Positions 32,905-41,566 are shown, numbered from the stretch's first letter. The stretch: DNA of 64,000 nt from Amnibacterium sp. CER49 (GCF_029846255.1 NZ_JARVWQ010000002.1:1178001-1242000), one strand, 5' to 3'. Numbers and translations: made by a program. Notes: a model not told the origin generated them from the letters alone.

Positions 32905-32961
32905 CAAGCACCTGCTTGACATCGCGGGCCGGTAGCGCGAGCATCCCAAGCATGCGCTTGG
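32905..32961. promoter_or_regulatory. Two palindromic operators flanking the MFS promoter
   Basis: CAAGCA-CC-TGCTTG (32905-32918) overlaps the -35. CCAAGC-ATGC-GCTTGG (32946-32961) covers the start codon. Their centres are 42 bases apart, four helical turns, so two dimers could bind one face of the DNA and block transcription. Confidence 0.6.
32916..32944 (+). promoter_or_regulatory. Promoter of the MFS exporter gene
   Basis: TTGACA (32916-32921), 17-base spacer, GAGCAT (32939-32944), then 7 bases to the ATG. The -35 is perfect and the -10 is weak. Confidence 0.55.
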
Positions 32962-34178
32962 CAACGACGTCGTCCCGGCTCGCCCGCGTGCTGCGCTCCC
33001 GCGACCTGTCGCTGCTCCTCGCCGCCGACCTCGTGTCGCAGACGGGCGACTGGATCCTCGGCGTCGGGGTCGCCTACGAGGTCTACGCGCTCACCGGCTC
33101 CACGCTCGCCTCGGCCGCGCTGCTGCTCGCGACCCAGGTGCCGAACCTGCTGCTCGCCTCCCCCGCCGGGGTCCTCGTCGACCGGCGCGACCGCCGCCGC
33201 ACGATGATCGCGGTCGACCTCGCGCTCGCCGCGGTGCTGACCCCGCTGCTGCTCGTGCGCGGGGCGGACGACGTCTGGGTCGTCGTCGCCGTGGTCGCCG
33301 CGAGCAGCTGCCTCGAGCCGTTCTTCCTCGCCGCCGAGGCCTCGCTGCTGCCGGCGCTGGTCGAGCCGGACCTGCTCGTGACCGCGAACGCGGTGAACGG
33401 GCAGGTGCGCGACGTGGCACGGCTGATCGGCGCCGCGCTCGGCGGCCTGCTCGCCGCCGCGGGCGGATTCGTGCTCATCGCCCTCGCCGACATGGCGACG
33501 TTCGCCGTCGCCGCCGTCCTGCTCGCCGTGCTGCGGCACCGCGCAGCGCCGGCCGCAGCCGCCGCTGCGCCGGGCGCGCGGCTCTCGCTGGAGGGCTTCG
33601 CCGCGGTCCGCCGCGACCGGGCGCTCGTCGCGGTGCTCACCTTCTTCCTGCTCAGCGGCGTCGGCGAGGGCGTCATGGGCACGCTCTTCGCGCCGTTCGT
33701 CCGCGACGTGCTCGGCGGGTCCGCCGCCGTCTACGGCGCGATCCTCGCCGCGCAGGCGATCGGCGGGATCGCCGCGGGGCTCCTCGTCAGCGCGTTCGGC
33801 CATCGATTCGCCGCGCGGTCGCTCTTCGGCTGGGGCGCGATCCTCTTCGGGCTGCTCGACCTCGCCCTGTTCCTCTCCCCGCTCGCATCGCACGCGACGT
33901 GGCCGGCGATCGTGCTCATCGCGCTGGTGGGGCTCCCGGGCGCCGCCATGTCCGCGGGCGTGCTCACCGTCTTCCAGCTCGGCACCACCGACGGGAACCG
34001 CGGCCGGGTGTTCGGCGTGCTGCTCACCGCGCAGAGCGCCGCGATGCTCGCCGGCACCGCGGGCGCCGGGATCCTCGCCCTGCCGCTCGGGGTCCTGCCG
34101 GTCGTCGTCGTGCAGGCCGTCGTCTACACGGCCGGCGGGCTCGTCGCGCTCGTGCTGCTGCGACCGGCGCGGGCTTGA
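32952..34178 (+). CDS. MFS exporter (MFS_3/enterobactin-exporter-like, 12 helices)
   Basis: 408 residues, about 12 membrane helices. It opens with SRDLSLLLAADLVSQTGDWILGVGVAYEVYAL, characteristic of the MFS_3 group with EntS and MefA-type efflux proteins. The conserved loop VLVDRRDRRRTMI follows helix 2 (motif A). Central and late loops are short, as normal. Palindromic operators bracket its promoter and a helix-turn-helix gene follows 31 bases downstream, so expression is probably inducible by the exported compound. Drug or siderophore export is an inference from the family. Confidence 0.88.
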   Translation: MRLATTSSRLARVLRSRDLSLLLAADLVSQTGDWILGVGVAYEVYALTGSTLASAALLLATQVPNLLLASPAGVLVDRRDRRRTMIAVDLALAAVLTPLLLVRGADDVWVVVAVVAASSCLEPFFLAAEASLLPALVEPDLLVTANAVNGQVRDVARLIGAALGGLLAAAGGFVLIALADMATFAVAAVLLAVLRHRAAPAAAAAAPGARLSLEGFAAVRRDRALVAVLTFFLLSGVGEGVMGTLFAPFVRDVLGGSAAVYGAILAAQAIGGIAAGLLVSAFGHRFAARSLFGWGAILFGLLDLALFLSPLASHATWPAIVLIALVGLPGAAMSAGVLTVFQLGTTDGNRGRVFGVLLTAQSAAMLAGTAGAGILALPLGVLPVVVVQAVVYTAGGLVALVLLRPARA

Positions 34179-34203
34179 CATCGGGCACGGCGTCCGCATC
34201 ACT
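34175..34203 (+). promoter_or_regulatory. Promoter of the ArsR-like gene
   Basis: TTGACA (34175-34180), 17-base spacer, ATCACT (34198-34203), then 6 bases to the ATG. The GCTTGACATCG start is shared with the MFS promoter, including a single GCTTG half-site. Confidence 0.4.
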
Positions 34204-34209
34204 GACGGC

Positions 34210-34800
34210 ATGGCCGACTCGAACATCGGGACCCGCTCGGTCAGCGACCCGCTCGCGCTGCGCGCGCTCGCGCACCCGCTGCGGATCCGGCTGCTGCGCC
34301 TCGTCGGCCGCGAGGGCACGCTGACGGCCGCCGACGCCGCCCGGCAGCTGGGGGTCAGTCACGCCCTCGCGAGCCATCACCTGCGACAGCTCGCGAAGTA
34401 CGGGTACGTCGAGCAGGCGGACGCCCCCGACGGGCGGGCGCGGCCCTGGCGCGTCACCACGACCTCGTTCGAGCTCGATCCCGCCGAGGAGTCCGGGTGG
34501 GACGCCGCCGACGCGCTGCAGCGGCTCGCCGTCGACCAGGCCGGCCGCGACGTCGAGGAGTGGCAGCGGCGCCGCCCGGAGGAGGATCCCCGGTGGCAGG
34601 CGCTCGCCGGGGTCCGCTCCGGCCTCGTCTACCTCACCGCCGACCAGCTCGAGGAGGCGCTGGCGGCCTGGGCGGCCATCCTGCAGCCGCTCGTCGACCA
34701 GGCACCGATCGGCCACCACGACGCGCGGCACCCGGCCTCACGGCCGGTCTCGTACGCGCTCGTCACCGTGCCGATCGATCCCACCGCGCGGGGCGGCTGA
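34210..34800 (+). CDS. ArsR/HTH_20-type winged-helix regulator
   Basis: 196 residues. The N-terminal winged helix (about 12-80) reads ALRALAHPLRIRLLRLVGREG, then LTAADAARQLGVSHALASHHLRQLAKYGYVE, a clear ArsR-like recognition helix. The C-terminal half is helical and lacks the usual metal-binding cysteines, so it is not a metal sensor of the classical kind. This arrangement (HTH_20 plus about 100 residues) often accompanies MFS_3 exporters. It probably represses the MFS gene through the CAAGCA-type palindromes. Confidence 0.85.
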   Translation: MADSNIGTRSVSDPLALRALAHPLRIRLLRLVGREGTLTAADAARQLGVSHALASHHLRQLAKYGYVEQADAPDGRARPWRVTTTSFELDPAEESGWDAADALQRLAVDQAGRDVEEWQRRRPEEDPRWQALAGVRSGLVYLTADQLEEALAAWAAILQPLVDQAPIGHHDARHPASRPVSYALVTVPIDPTARGG

Positions 34801-34898
34801 GCAGCGGGACCGGCACCTCGCCTCCGTCCCGTTGCGCGCCGCCGCGTCCGGACGGCGCGGTCGGCGGTCCGGCTCGCGGCGTGGGATCGTTCCCTCTC

Positions 34899-35519
34899 GT
34901 GACGTCCCTCGCCCCGCAGCGCGCCGCGGTCCTGCTGCGCCGCGGCCTCGTGCTCGAAGGGCTGACGCTCGCGTGGAACGTCGTCGGCGTCGCCGTGCTC
35001 GCCGTCGTCGCGCTGCGGACCGGCTCGGTGGCGCTCGCGGGCTTCGGGCTCGACAGCCTGATCGAGATCGGCGCGAGCCTCGTCGTGATCTGGGAGCTCT
35101 CCGGCACGGGTGAGCGACGCCGTCGGCGCGCCCTGCGGCTCATCGCGATCGCGTTCGTGGCGCTCGCCGCCTACCTGCTGGTGCAGAGCGCGGTCGCGCT
35201 GATCGCGCAGCACCACCCGTCGGACGGCCCGGCCGGCATCGTGTGGACCGCGGTCACCGCCGTCGTGATGTTCGCGCTCGCCGCGGGCAAGACCCGCATC
35301 GGTCGCGCGCTCGGGAACCCGGTCCTCGTCGCGGAGGGGCGCGTGACGGTCGTCGACGGCGTGCTCGCGGTCGCGGTGCTCGTCGGGCTGCTCCTCGACG
35401 CGGCGCTCGGCTGGTGGTGGGCCGATCCGCTGTCGGCGCTCGTGATCGTCGGCTACGCGGTGCGGGAGGCGCGGCACCTGATCGCCGAGTCACGTGCCTC
35501 GGAGCCGGGCGGCGCCTGA
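34899..35519 (+). CDS. Cation diffusion facilitator-like membrane transporter
   Basis: 206 residues, about six membrane helices, no cytoplasmic C-terminal domain. GSVALAGFGLDSLIEIGASLVVIW carries the acidic helix-2 motif, and EGRVTVVDGVLAVAVLVGLLLDAALGWWWADPLSAL carries the helix-5 motif region. A short CDF variant of this shape is common in actinobacteria. The classical H/D zinc site is not intact (D present, H replaced), so substrate ion and even transport are uncertain. GTG start chosen where hydrophobicity begins; no strong ribosome site. Confidence 0.75.
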   Translation: MTSLAPQRAAVLLRRGLVLEGLTLAWNVVGVAVLAVVALRTGSVALAGFGLDSLIEIGASLVVIWELSGTGERRRRRALRLIAIAFVALAAYLLVQSAVALIAQHHPSDGPAGIVWTAVTAVVMFALAAGKTRIGRALGNPVLVAEGRVTVVDGVLAVAVLVGLLLDAALGWWWADPLSALVIVGYAVREARHLIAESRASEPGGA

Positions 35520-35565
35520 TCCGGGTGCCGATCTGCCTGCACCGGGATGGCATCGTGAGGTGGCG

Positions 35566-36063
35566 ATGACCGATGACCTGCTCACCGAGCACCTGATGCT
35601 GCACGCCGTCGACGTGGACGAGGCGCGCCGGATCCGCGGGCGCACGCCTCGGGCGGACGACTCATGGGCGCACGACTACCCCTTCGAGGGCGACGTCGCC
35701 GGGCTCGGCGCCTTCCTGCACGCGAGCGAGCGGTTCGGGGAGCAGCGGCCGTTCGGGTACTACCGGATCTCCCGCCGCGCGGACGGGCTCGCGATCGGGG
35801 GGATCGGCTTCAAGGGGGCACCGGTCGACGGGATCGTCGAGATCGGCTACGGGCTCGCCCCGTCAGGACGCGGCCACGGCTACGCCGCGGAGGCGCTCCG
35901 CGCGGTCTGCTCGCTCGCCGCCGGGCTCGGAGTCCGTCTGGTGCGGGCCGACACTGAGCTCGACAACCTCGCCTCGCAGCGAACCCTCGGGCACGCCGGC
36001 TTCCGCGTCGTCAGCGAGGACGAGACGCTGCGGTACTGCGAGCTCCCGCTGCCCGAGGCGTGA
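35566..36063 (+). CDS. GNAT family N-acetyltransferase (RimJ/RimL-like)
   Basis: 165 residues from ATG 35566 with GAGGTGG upstream. The acetyl-CoA loop is GYGLAPSGRGHGYAAEALRAV (the QxxGxG/A-like motif), followed by LDNLASQRTLGHAGFRVV, typical of RimJ/RimL-type alanine or small-molecule acetyltransferases. Monomeric cytoplasmic enzyme; the substrate is unknown. Confidence 0.85.
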   Translation: MTDDLLTEHLMLHAVDVDEARRIRGRTPRADDSWAHDYPFEGDVAGLGAFLHASERFGEQRPFGYYRISRRADGLAIGGIGFKGAPVDGIVEIGYGLAPSGRGHGYAAEALRAVCSLAAGLGVRLVRADTELDNLASQRTLGHAGFRVVSEDETLRYCELPLPEA

Positions 36064-36073
36064 CCGCGGAGGA

Positions 36074-36424
36074 TCAGCCGCCGACCTGATCGGCCTCGTC
36101 GGCGTCGGCGACGCGGCGGAGGCCCTCCTCCGGATCGGTGGCGGCCTCGTAGGCCTTCAGGGCTCGACGGCGCGCGGCGACCCCGAGGGCCACGGCGCCG
36201 CTCGCGACGAGGAGCCCGGTCATCTGCGGGACGAGGTCGGCGTGGGGCAGCGGCAGGGCGTCGCCCTCCGCGGCGGGAGGCAGCGGACCCTGCACGATCG
36301 GGCGGCTCGGAGGGGAGGACGGTCGCGTCGGCGCGGCACCGCCCGCCGCCGGCAGCGCCCCCGCGATCGCCGGAAGCACCGCTCCACGGACCCCGAGGAC
36401 CGGGCCGCCGATCGGCATCAGCAT
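36074..36424 (-). CDS. Small membrane protein coupled to the FliF-C-like gene
   Basis: 116 residues. A proline- and alanine-rich N-terminal part is followed by a membrane helix (about 68-88, TGLLVASGAVALGVAARRRAL) and a charged tail (EAATDPEEGLRRVADADEAD). It lies 22 bases after the FliF-C-like gene on the same strand. Unrecognised. The adjacency suggests the two act together at the membrane. Confidence 0.5.
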   Translation of the reverse strand: MLMPIGGPVLGVRGAVLPAIAGALPAAGGAAPTRPSSPPSRPIVQGPLPPAAEGDALPLPHADLVPQMTGLLVASGAVALGVAARRRALKAYEAATDPEEGLRRVADADEADQVGG

Positions 36425-36446
36425 CGCCGCGCGCCCGAGGATGCGG

Positions 36447-37169
36447 TCACCTCGACGACCCGGCGGTCAGGGCCGGCAGCGCCCGAGACGGGAGCTGCGC
36501 GGGCTGCGGGCGGCGGCGGCCCCGGCGCCCGCGGAGCGACACGGCGAGCAGCAGGAGCAGCAGCGCCGCGATCCCGCCGCCGACCTCCGTTGCGGCGCCC
36601 GCGACTCCGGCGAGCGGCGACGGCACGACAGGTGCCGCGGCGACGGCCGCCGGCGCGAGGCGCGCGAGCGCCACGACGACCCGGTCGCCGCGCGCGGGCA
36701 CGACACCCGCCGCCGCGACCACGAGCCGGCGGAGCGCCGCGACGGTCGTGCGCTTCGCCGCGGACCGGTCGACCGCGACGGCGATGCTCTGCCGCACGAC
36801 CGTGCCGGCGGGCACGACCGTCGTCGAGGTCGCGCCGTCGACCGCGTTCGACCGGGTGGAGGCCGTGCCGGCCGGGCTCGTCGACCACGACCGCGAGAAG
36901 GCGGGCGTGCCCGGCGTCGCCGACCAGGTGCGGCTCGAGACGGACGTCGTGCCGGAGGTCATCTCGGCCGCGACGGTGACCTGCGCGGCGCCTGGGCCGA
37001 GCACCGTGTCGAGCATGCGCTGCACGGCCGCCGCGGTGGCCCGGTCGTACTGCGTCGCGGGCACCACGGACACGGGCGTCGCGGCGAGCGCCGGAGCCGC
37101 GGGCAGCGCGGCGAGCGCCGCGGCGAGCACGCCGCCGACGACGGCCACGTGCGCACGTGGATGCTGCAT
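36447..37169 (-). CDS. Exported protein with FliF/YscJ C-terminal-like domain and a C-terminal membrane helix
   Basis: 240 residues from ATG 37169, preceded by GGGGGAG. A signal peptide (about 1-30) ends in LPAAPALAA. The body is reminiscent of the periplasmic C-terminal domain of the flagellar MS-ring protein FliF: VQRMLDTVLGPGAAQVTVAAEM, then VVPAGTVVRQSIAVAVDR, then LRRLVVAAAGVVPARGDRVVV. A membrane helix (about 198-216) and a short basic tail follow, as at the FliF C-terminus. There is no N-terminal helix or FliG-binding tail, and no flagellar or secretion genes nearby. Function is unknown; a ring or membrane assembly is speculation. Confidence 0.6.
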   Translation of the reverse strand: MQHPRAHVAVVGGVLAAALAALPAAPALAATPVSVVPATQYDRATAAAVQRMLDTVLGPGAAQVTVAAEMTSGTTSVSSRTWSATPGTPAFSRSWSTSPAGTASTRSNAVDGATSTTVVPAGTVVRQSIAVAVDRSAAKRTTVAALRRLVVAAAGVVPARGDRVVVALARLAPAAVAAAPVVPSPLAGVAGAATEVGGGIAALLLLLLAVSLRGRRGRRRPQPAQLPSRALPALTAGSSR

Positions 37170-37320
37170 CCCGGCTCCCCCGACCCGAAGAATTCGCTGC
37201 TTCAGCGGGAAGCACCGTATTCGCACGGGCATCGGCGGGAGCAGCCCCAGTTCGGAGGCCGAACGACCCGCAGCGACAGGCGTACGCTGCCGGGACGAGC
37301 CGGAGGCCGGAGGGACACCC

Positions 37321-37875
37321 GTGGCACGACGACGCACCTACGTCCTCATCGACGGCGAGAACATCGACGCCACGCTCGGGGGCACGGTGCTCGGGCGGAA
37401 GCCGGAGCCGAACGAGCGGCCGCGCTGGGAGCGGGTGCTCGAGTACGCGCGCGGGCTCTACAGCCAGGAGACGACCGGGCTGTTCTTCCTGAACGCCTCG
37501 AACGGCTACCTGCCGGGGCCCTTCGTGAGCGCGCTGCAGACCATCGGGTTCCGGCCCGTGCCGCTCGCCGGGCAGGCGACCGAGAAGGTCGTCGACATCG
37601 GCATCCAGCGCACGCTCGAGGCCATCGCCGCCCGCGACGCCGACGTGCTGCTCGGGAGCCACGACCGCGACTACCTCGAGCAGGTCACGGAGCTCGTCGA
37701 CACCGGGCACCGGGTGGCGATCCTCGGCTTCCCCGAGCTCGTCAGCGGCGCGTACGCCGGTCTCGACGTGCGGCTCGTGGATCTCGAGACGGAGGTGCGC
37801 GCGTTCAACGTGCCGCTCCCCCGCGTGCGGATCATCCCGCTGCCCGAGTTCGACCCCGAGGCCTTCCTGCACTAG
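37321..37875 (+). CDS. NYN domain (PIN-like) nuclease
   Basis: 184 residues from a GTG with GGAGGG 6 bases upstream. The NYN/LabA-like acidic residues appear in VLIDGENIDATL at the N-terminus, VVDIGIQRTLEAIAARDADVLL in the middle and SHDRDYLEQVTELV. These would coordinate Mg in a PIN-fold RNase. No partner domain. It has a TACGCT box about 33 bases upstream (37283-37288). RNA target is unknown; divergent from the FliF-C-like gene. Confidence 0.85.
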   Translation: MARRRTYVLIDGENIDATLGGTVLGRKPEPNERPRWERVLEYARGLYSQETTGLFFLNASNGYLPGPFVSALQTIGFRPVPLAGQATEKVVDIGIQRTLEAIAARDADVLLGSHDRDYLEQVTELVDTGHRVAILGFPELVSGAYAGLDVRLVDLETEVRAFNVPLPRVRIIPLPEFDPEAFLH

Positions 37876-37902
37876 CCGCCGGCCAGAGCAGGGCGGGGCC
37901 GA

Positions 37903-37932
37903 TCGGGCGCCTCCGGCACTTCCGGCGCCCGA
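37903..37932 (+). terminator. Hairpin terminator after the NYN gene
   Basis: TCGGGCGCC (37903-37911) and GGCGCCCGA (37924-37932) pair perfectly across a 12-base loop, 28 bases after the stop. No T-run. Confidence 0.5.
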
Positions 37933-38145
37933 CCGGCGGCAGCGGCCCTCCCCTGGCGGCGCGGTTCCGACCCCATGTCGGCTGATCCGCCGGACACGGG
38001 GCGGGACGCCTCCCGCGACCGCCCGAGATCCACTGCGCAGCACAGGCAACACCACGCGCACTGAGGGAACGCTCACCTGCCGGTCCGGAGCCGATTCAAG
38101 GCGAGTCTCAGCGCTGCCTTCGTGCCGTCCCTCGACGCTCGCCCC

Positions 38146-38964
38146 ATGACTGCTCCCCGCCCCGGCGCGCCCCTGCGGCCCGTCCCGGCCCTGCTCAACA
38201 AGGTCCCCGAGGCCACGCTCCTGTTCTGGATCGTGAAGATCTGCTCGACGACGGTCGGTGAGACCGGCGCCGACTACCTGAACGGCACCCTCGGATTCGG
38301 CCTGACGGGCACGACCGCGGTCGTCGCCGTGCTGCTCGCCGTCGGACTCGTCGCGCAGTTCACGGCGCGCCGCTACATCCCGGCGCTGTACTGGGCGAAC
38401 GTCGTCGTGATCAGCGTCGTCGGCACCCTCTTCTCCGACAACCTCGTCGACGGGTTCGGGGTGCCGCTGTGGCTCTCGACGACGATCTTCGGCACGGCGC
38501 TCGCCGTCACCTTCGTCACGTGGTTCGCGGTGGAGCGCACCCTGTCGATCCACTCGATCGTCACGCGGCGCCGGGAGACGTTCTACTGGCTCGCGATCCT
38601 CTTCGCCTTCGCGCTCGGCACCTCTGCGGGCGACTGGTTCGCCGAGGGCATGGGTCTCGGCTACCTGCCGTCGGCCGCGGTCTTCGCCGCCGCGATCGGG
38701 GTCGTCGCCGTCGCGCGGTTCGTCTTCCGGGCGAACGCGGTGCTCACCTTCTGGATCGCCTACGTGCTCACCCGGCCGCTCGGCGCATCGCTCGGCGACC
38801 TGCTCTCGCAGACGAAGCACGACGGCGGCCTCGGCTTCGGCACCACCTGGACGAGCGACGCCTTCCTCGTCGTCATCCTGCTCGGCGTCGCGGCGATGAC
38901 GCTGCAGGGGCGGCGGCGGGGTCCCTCGGCGGCCCGCTCGGCGGGGCTGCCCGCACTCGACTGA
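38146..38964 (+). CDS. COG4705-type integral membrane protein
   Basis: 272 residues with about eight membrane helices. The opening NKVPEATLLFWIVKICSTTVGETGADYLNGTLGFGL is the family's recognisable first block, with repeat-like second halves (FWIAYVLTRPLGASLGDLLSQT). The two halves look like an inverted duplication (WIVKICSTTVGETGADYL and WIAYVLTRPLGASLGDLL), suggesting a transporter fold. No substrate is established. There is a 270-base gap upstream that contains only the NYN terminator. Confidence 0.8.
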   Translation: MTAPRPGAPLRPVPALLNKVPEATLLFWIVKICSTTVGETGADYLNGTLGFGLTGTTAVVAVLLAVGLVAQFTARRYIPALYWANVVVISVVGTLFSDNLVDGFGVPLWLSTTIFGTALAVTFVTWFAVERTLSIHSIVTRRRETFYWLAILFAFALGTSAGDWFAEGMGLGYLPSAAVFAAAIGVVAVARFVFRANAVLTFWIAYVLTRPLGASLGDLLSQTKHDGGLGFGTTWTSDAFLVVILLGVAAMTLQGRRRGPSAARSAGLPALD

Positions 38965-39094
38965 ATCGGAGGCTGCGTCCGCTGCGAAGCGGCGGGCGCA
39001 GCCTGCGCCTCCGGACTCCCCGGAACCCGGGATCGAGCGCCGCATCAGGCCGTTCCTTCGCGGAATCTCCGTCCCCCGTCTGGAGGCTCGAACC

Positions 39095-39319
39095 GTGCGA
39101 ATCCGCCTGCTCCCGCTGCTCACCCGGCCGCGACGTCATGAGCAGGTGCTCGTCGCGAGCGCCCCGTCGACGCCGGTGCTCACCGGGAACGGCGACGTCG
39201 ACCTCGAGTGCTGGCGCTGCGGCTTCGCGATCTGCGCCGGCCTGCACCAGGTGGTCGACGCGTCGAACCGCATCTTCCGATGCCCCGGATGCGACGCGCT
39301 GAACCGGTCGCGGCTGTGA
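39095..39319 (+). CDS. Small zinc-ribbon protein
   Basis: 74 residues. Two CxxC knuckles are seen: CWRC near residue 40 and CPGC near 64. The core is LECWRCGFAICAG and FRCPGCDAL. TGGAGG lies 8 bases before the GTG. The stop overlaps the start of the GT-C gene by GTGA, so the two are coupled. It may be a small nucleic-acid or protein adaptor; function is unknown. Confidence 0.65.
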   Translation: MRIRLLPLLTRPRRHEQVLVASAPSTPVLTGNGDVDLECWRCGFAICAGLHQVVDASNRIFRCPGCDALNRSRL

Positions 39320-40851
39320 GCGTCGCGGGTCCGCGGCCCGCTGACGCCGTGGCCGCGCCGATCGGCCCGGCGGTCGCGCCGGCCCGGAGGGCGCTCGCCC
39401 CGGGCGTTCCGCTCGGCCTCGCCTGGCCCGCCGCCCTGCTCGCGATCGGGGCGCTCGCGTTCGTCGCCCGCCTCGCGCTCATGGTCCGCGGGGGCGGGCT
39501 CACCGGCATCGGCGGCTACGACGACGGCGTCTACTACGCCGCCGCCGACGCGCTCGTGCACGGCCGCCTCCCCTACCGCGACTTCCTGTTCCTGCAGCCC
39601 CCGGGCGTGGTGCTCGCGACGGCGCCGTTCGCCGCGCTCGGCGTCCTCACCTCGGACGCGTTCGGCTTCGCGGTGGCGCACGTCGCCTTCATGGCCGTGG
39701 GCGCCGGGAGCGCGGTGCTCGTCGCGAGCCTGCTGCGGCGGCACGGACGGACCGCGGCGGTGCTCGGCGGTCTCCTCTACGCCGTGTTCTCCCCCGCCGT
39801 CTACGCGGAGCGCTCGGTGCTGCTCGAGCCGCTCGGCACGATCGGCGTGCTGCTCGCGCTGCGGCTGCTGCAGCGCACGTCCGGAGACCGCCGCTGGACG
39901 GTGCTCGCAGGGGTGGCCGCCGGCGCGGCCGTCGACGTGAAGATCTGGTACGTCGTCGCCGCCGCCGTGCTCGCGGCATCCGCGGCGGGACGTCGCGTCC
40001 CGTTCGTGGCCGGATTCGTCGCGGCCGTCGCGGCGGGGTACCTGCCGTTCGTCGTGGCGGCACCCGCGGCGAGCGTCCGCGAGATCGTGCTCGACCAGCT
40101 CGGGCGCCCCCGCGCGCCGCAGTCGCTGCTGTTCCGCGCGGGCGAGGTGCTCGGGGCCCGCGCGTTCGGCCCCGTCTCCGCCCGGACGGTCGCGGAGCTG
40201 CTCATCGCGGTCGCGCTCGTCGTCGGCGCGGTGGCCGCGCTGGAGCGGAGCGCACGCGTGTTCGCCGTGCTGCTCGCGGCCGACGGCCTGGTGCTCGTCG
40301 TCGCCCCGTCGTGGTTCTCGCACTACGCCGCGCTCACCGCGCCGCCGCTCGCGCTCTGCTTCGGCGTCGCCGTGTCACGGCTGCTGCGGGCGGTGCCGCG
40401 GCCGGCGGCGCGCATCGCGCTGGTCGCCGTGGTGGTGCTCGGGATCGCCGCGCTGAACGAGGGGCAGGACCGCCGCCGGGTCGGCACCGCCCTGCCGGCC
40501 GCGATCGTCGCGGCGCACGGCTCCACGCGGGGATGCGTGCTCGCGGACGACCCGACGGCGCTCGCGACGATGGACGTGCTGAGCCGGGACCTCGCGCAGC
40601 CCCGCTGCACGGTCTGGCCCGACGTCACCGGCTGGACCTACGACCGCGACGGCATCCGCGTGAGCGGCAGGCTCCTCGCGAGGCGGAGCAACGACGTCTG
40701 GCAGGACGACCTCGTGCACTACCTCGAGGCGGGTCAGGCCGTGATCCTGGTCCGGCCGGACACCGGCCTCGGCCGCGAGTCGCTCGACGAGGTCCATCGC
40801 GGCCGGGTGATCGCGGCCTCCGGGCGGTTCGTGCTCCGCGCCGCCCGGTGA
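39316..40851 (+). CDS. GT-C superfamily membrane glycosyltransferase (ArnT/PMT-like)
   Basis: 511 residues, about 10-11 membrane helices. The first extracytoplasmic loop has GGYDDGVYYAAADALVHGRLPYRDF, with the acidic catalytic/metal pair of GT-C enzymes and the RLPYRDF-like PP-lipid-linked sugar motif. YAERSVLLEPLGTIGVLLA and DVKIWYVVAAAV follow in the style of PMT/ArnT-like mannosyltransferases. Uses polyprenyl-phosphate sugars outside the membrane. The soluble C-terminal part (about 390-511) is extracytoplasmic. Coupled to the zinc-ribbon gene. Confidence 0.85.
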   Translation: MSVAGPRPADAVAAPIGPAVAPARRALAPGVPLGLAWPAALLAIGALAFVARLALMVRGGGLTGIGGYDDGVYYAAADALVHGRLPYRDFLFLQPPGVVLATAPFAALGVLTSDAFGFAVAHVAFMAVGAGSAVLVASLLRRHGRTAAVLGGLLYAVFSPAVYAERSVLLEPLGTIGVLLALRLLQRTSGDRRWTVLAGVAAGAAVDVKIWYVVAAAVLAASAAGRRVPFVAGFVAAVAAGYLPFVVAAPAASVREIVLDQLGRPRAPQSLLFRAGEVLGARAFGPVSARTVAELLIAVALVVGAVAALERSARVFAVLLAADGLVLVVAPSWFSHYAALTAPPLALCFGVAVSRLLRAVPRPAARIALVAVVVLGIAALNEGQDRRRVGTALPAAIVAAHGSTRGCVLADDPTALATMDVLSRDLAQPRCTVWPDVTGWTYDRDGIRVSGRLLARRSNDVWQDDLVHYLEAGQAVILVRPDTGLGRESLDEVHRGRVIAASGRFVLRAAR

Positions 40852-40861
40852 CCGCGCGGGG

Positions 40862-41566
40862 TCAGGCCGAGCGCTGCGGCACACGTTCCCGGGAGGGTTG
40901 CAGCCCCGGGCGGAGCCACCACCCGTCGGGCAGCGAGCGCACGAGGCGGGCGGCCAGCGCGACGAGCAGGATCCCCGACGCGCAGCCGACGGCGGCGCCG
41001 GCGACCACGTCCGTGAGCCAGTGCGCGTGCAGCGCGGTGCGGCTCCAGGCCATGCCGAGAACGACCAGCGGTACGCCGATGCGTCCGGCGACCGTCGGCA
41101 GCACAAGGAGGAGCACGGTGCCGAGCAGCGCGGCGTTCGCGGTGTGGCCGGAGGGGAACGACGTGCCGAGCCCGAACACGGAGTCGGGCCGGGGCCGCAT
41201 CGCGACCGCCTTGAGCAGCCGCACGTCGAGCCCGCTCGCGAGGCTCGCGACGAGCACGAACGCCGCCCAGAGCGGCCCGCGGAACGCCCAGACGACGGCC
41301 GCCGCGACGATGGCGATGCCGACGGCGGCCGTCCCGTTGCCCGACTCGGCGAACAGGCGGGCGACGCGGGTCGAGAGCCTCGTGCGCGCGCCGGTCATGA
41401 GCGCGTCCCAGGCGGAGTCGAGCGGCGGGGGCGTCGGGTGCACGATCCCGCAGACGACGGCGACGGTCCAGACCGCGCCGAGCGCGACGGCGGCCGCCAC
41501 CACGAGCCGGGCCCGCGGCGGCCGCACGAGGGCCGTCGCCGGTTCCGGGGCGATGGCGGCGGGCAT
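40862..41566 (-). CDS. PAP2 family membrane phosphatase
   Basis: 234 residues from ATG 41566 (a TTG 27 bases earlier is also open). Six helices with the three phosphatase motifs: KAVAMRPRPD (KxxxxxxRP), PSGH in GTSFPSGHTANAALL, and SRTALHAHWLTDV (SRxxxxxHxxxD). It removes phosphate from lipids such as phosphatidic acid or undecaprenyl diphosphate, with the active site facing outward. Convergent with the GT-C gene. An undecaprenyl-phosphate recycling role beside it is plausible but unproven. Confidence 0.9.
   Translation of the reverse strand: MPAAIAPEPATALVRPPRARLVVAAAVALGAVWTVAVVCGIVHPTPPPLDSAWDALMTGARTRLSTRVARLFAESGNGTAAVGIAIVAAAVVWAFRGPLWAAFVLVASLASGLDVRLLKAVAMRPRPDSVFGLGTSFPSGHTANAALLGTVLLLVLPTVAGRIGVPLVVLGMAWSRTALHAHWLTDVVAGAAVGCASGILLVALAARLVRSLPDGWWLRPGLQPSRERVPQRSA

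Noticed and set aside
37145-37160. Perfect 16-base palindrome CCACGTGCGCACGTGG
   Set aside because: It lies within codons 4-9 of the FliF-C-like protein's signal peptide and is not repeated; chance is likely at this GC.
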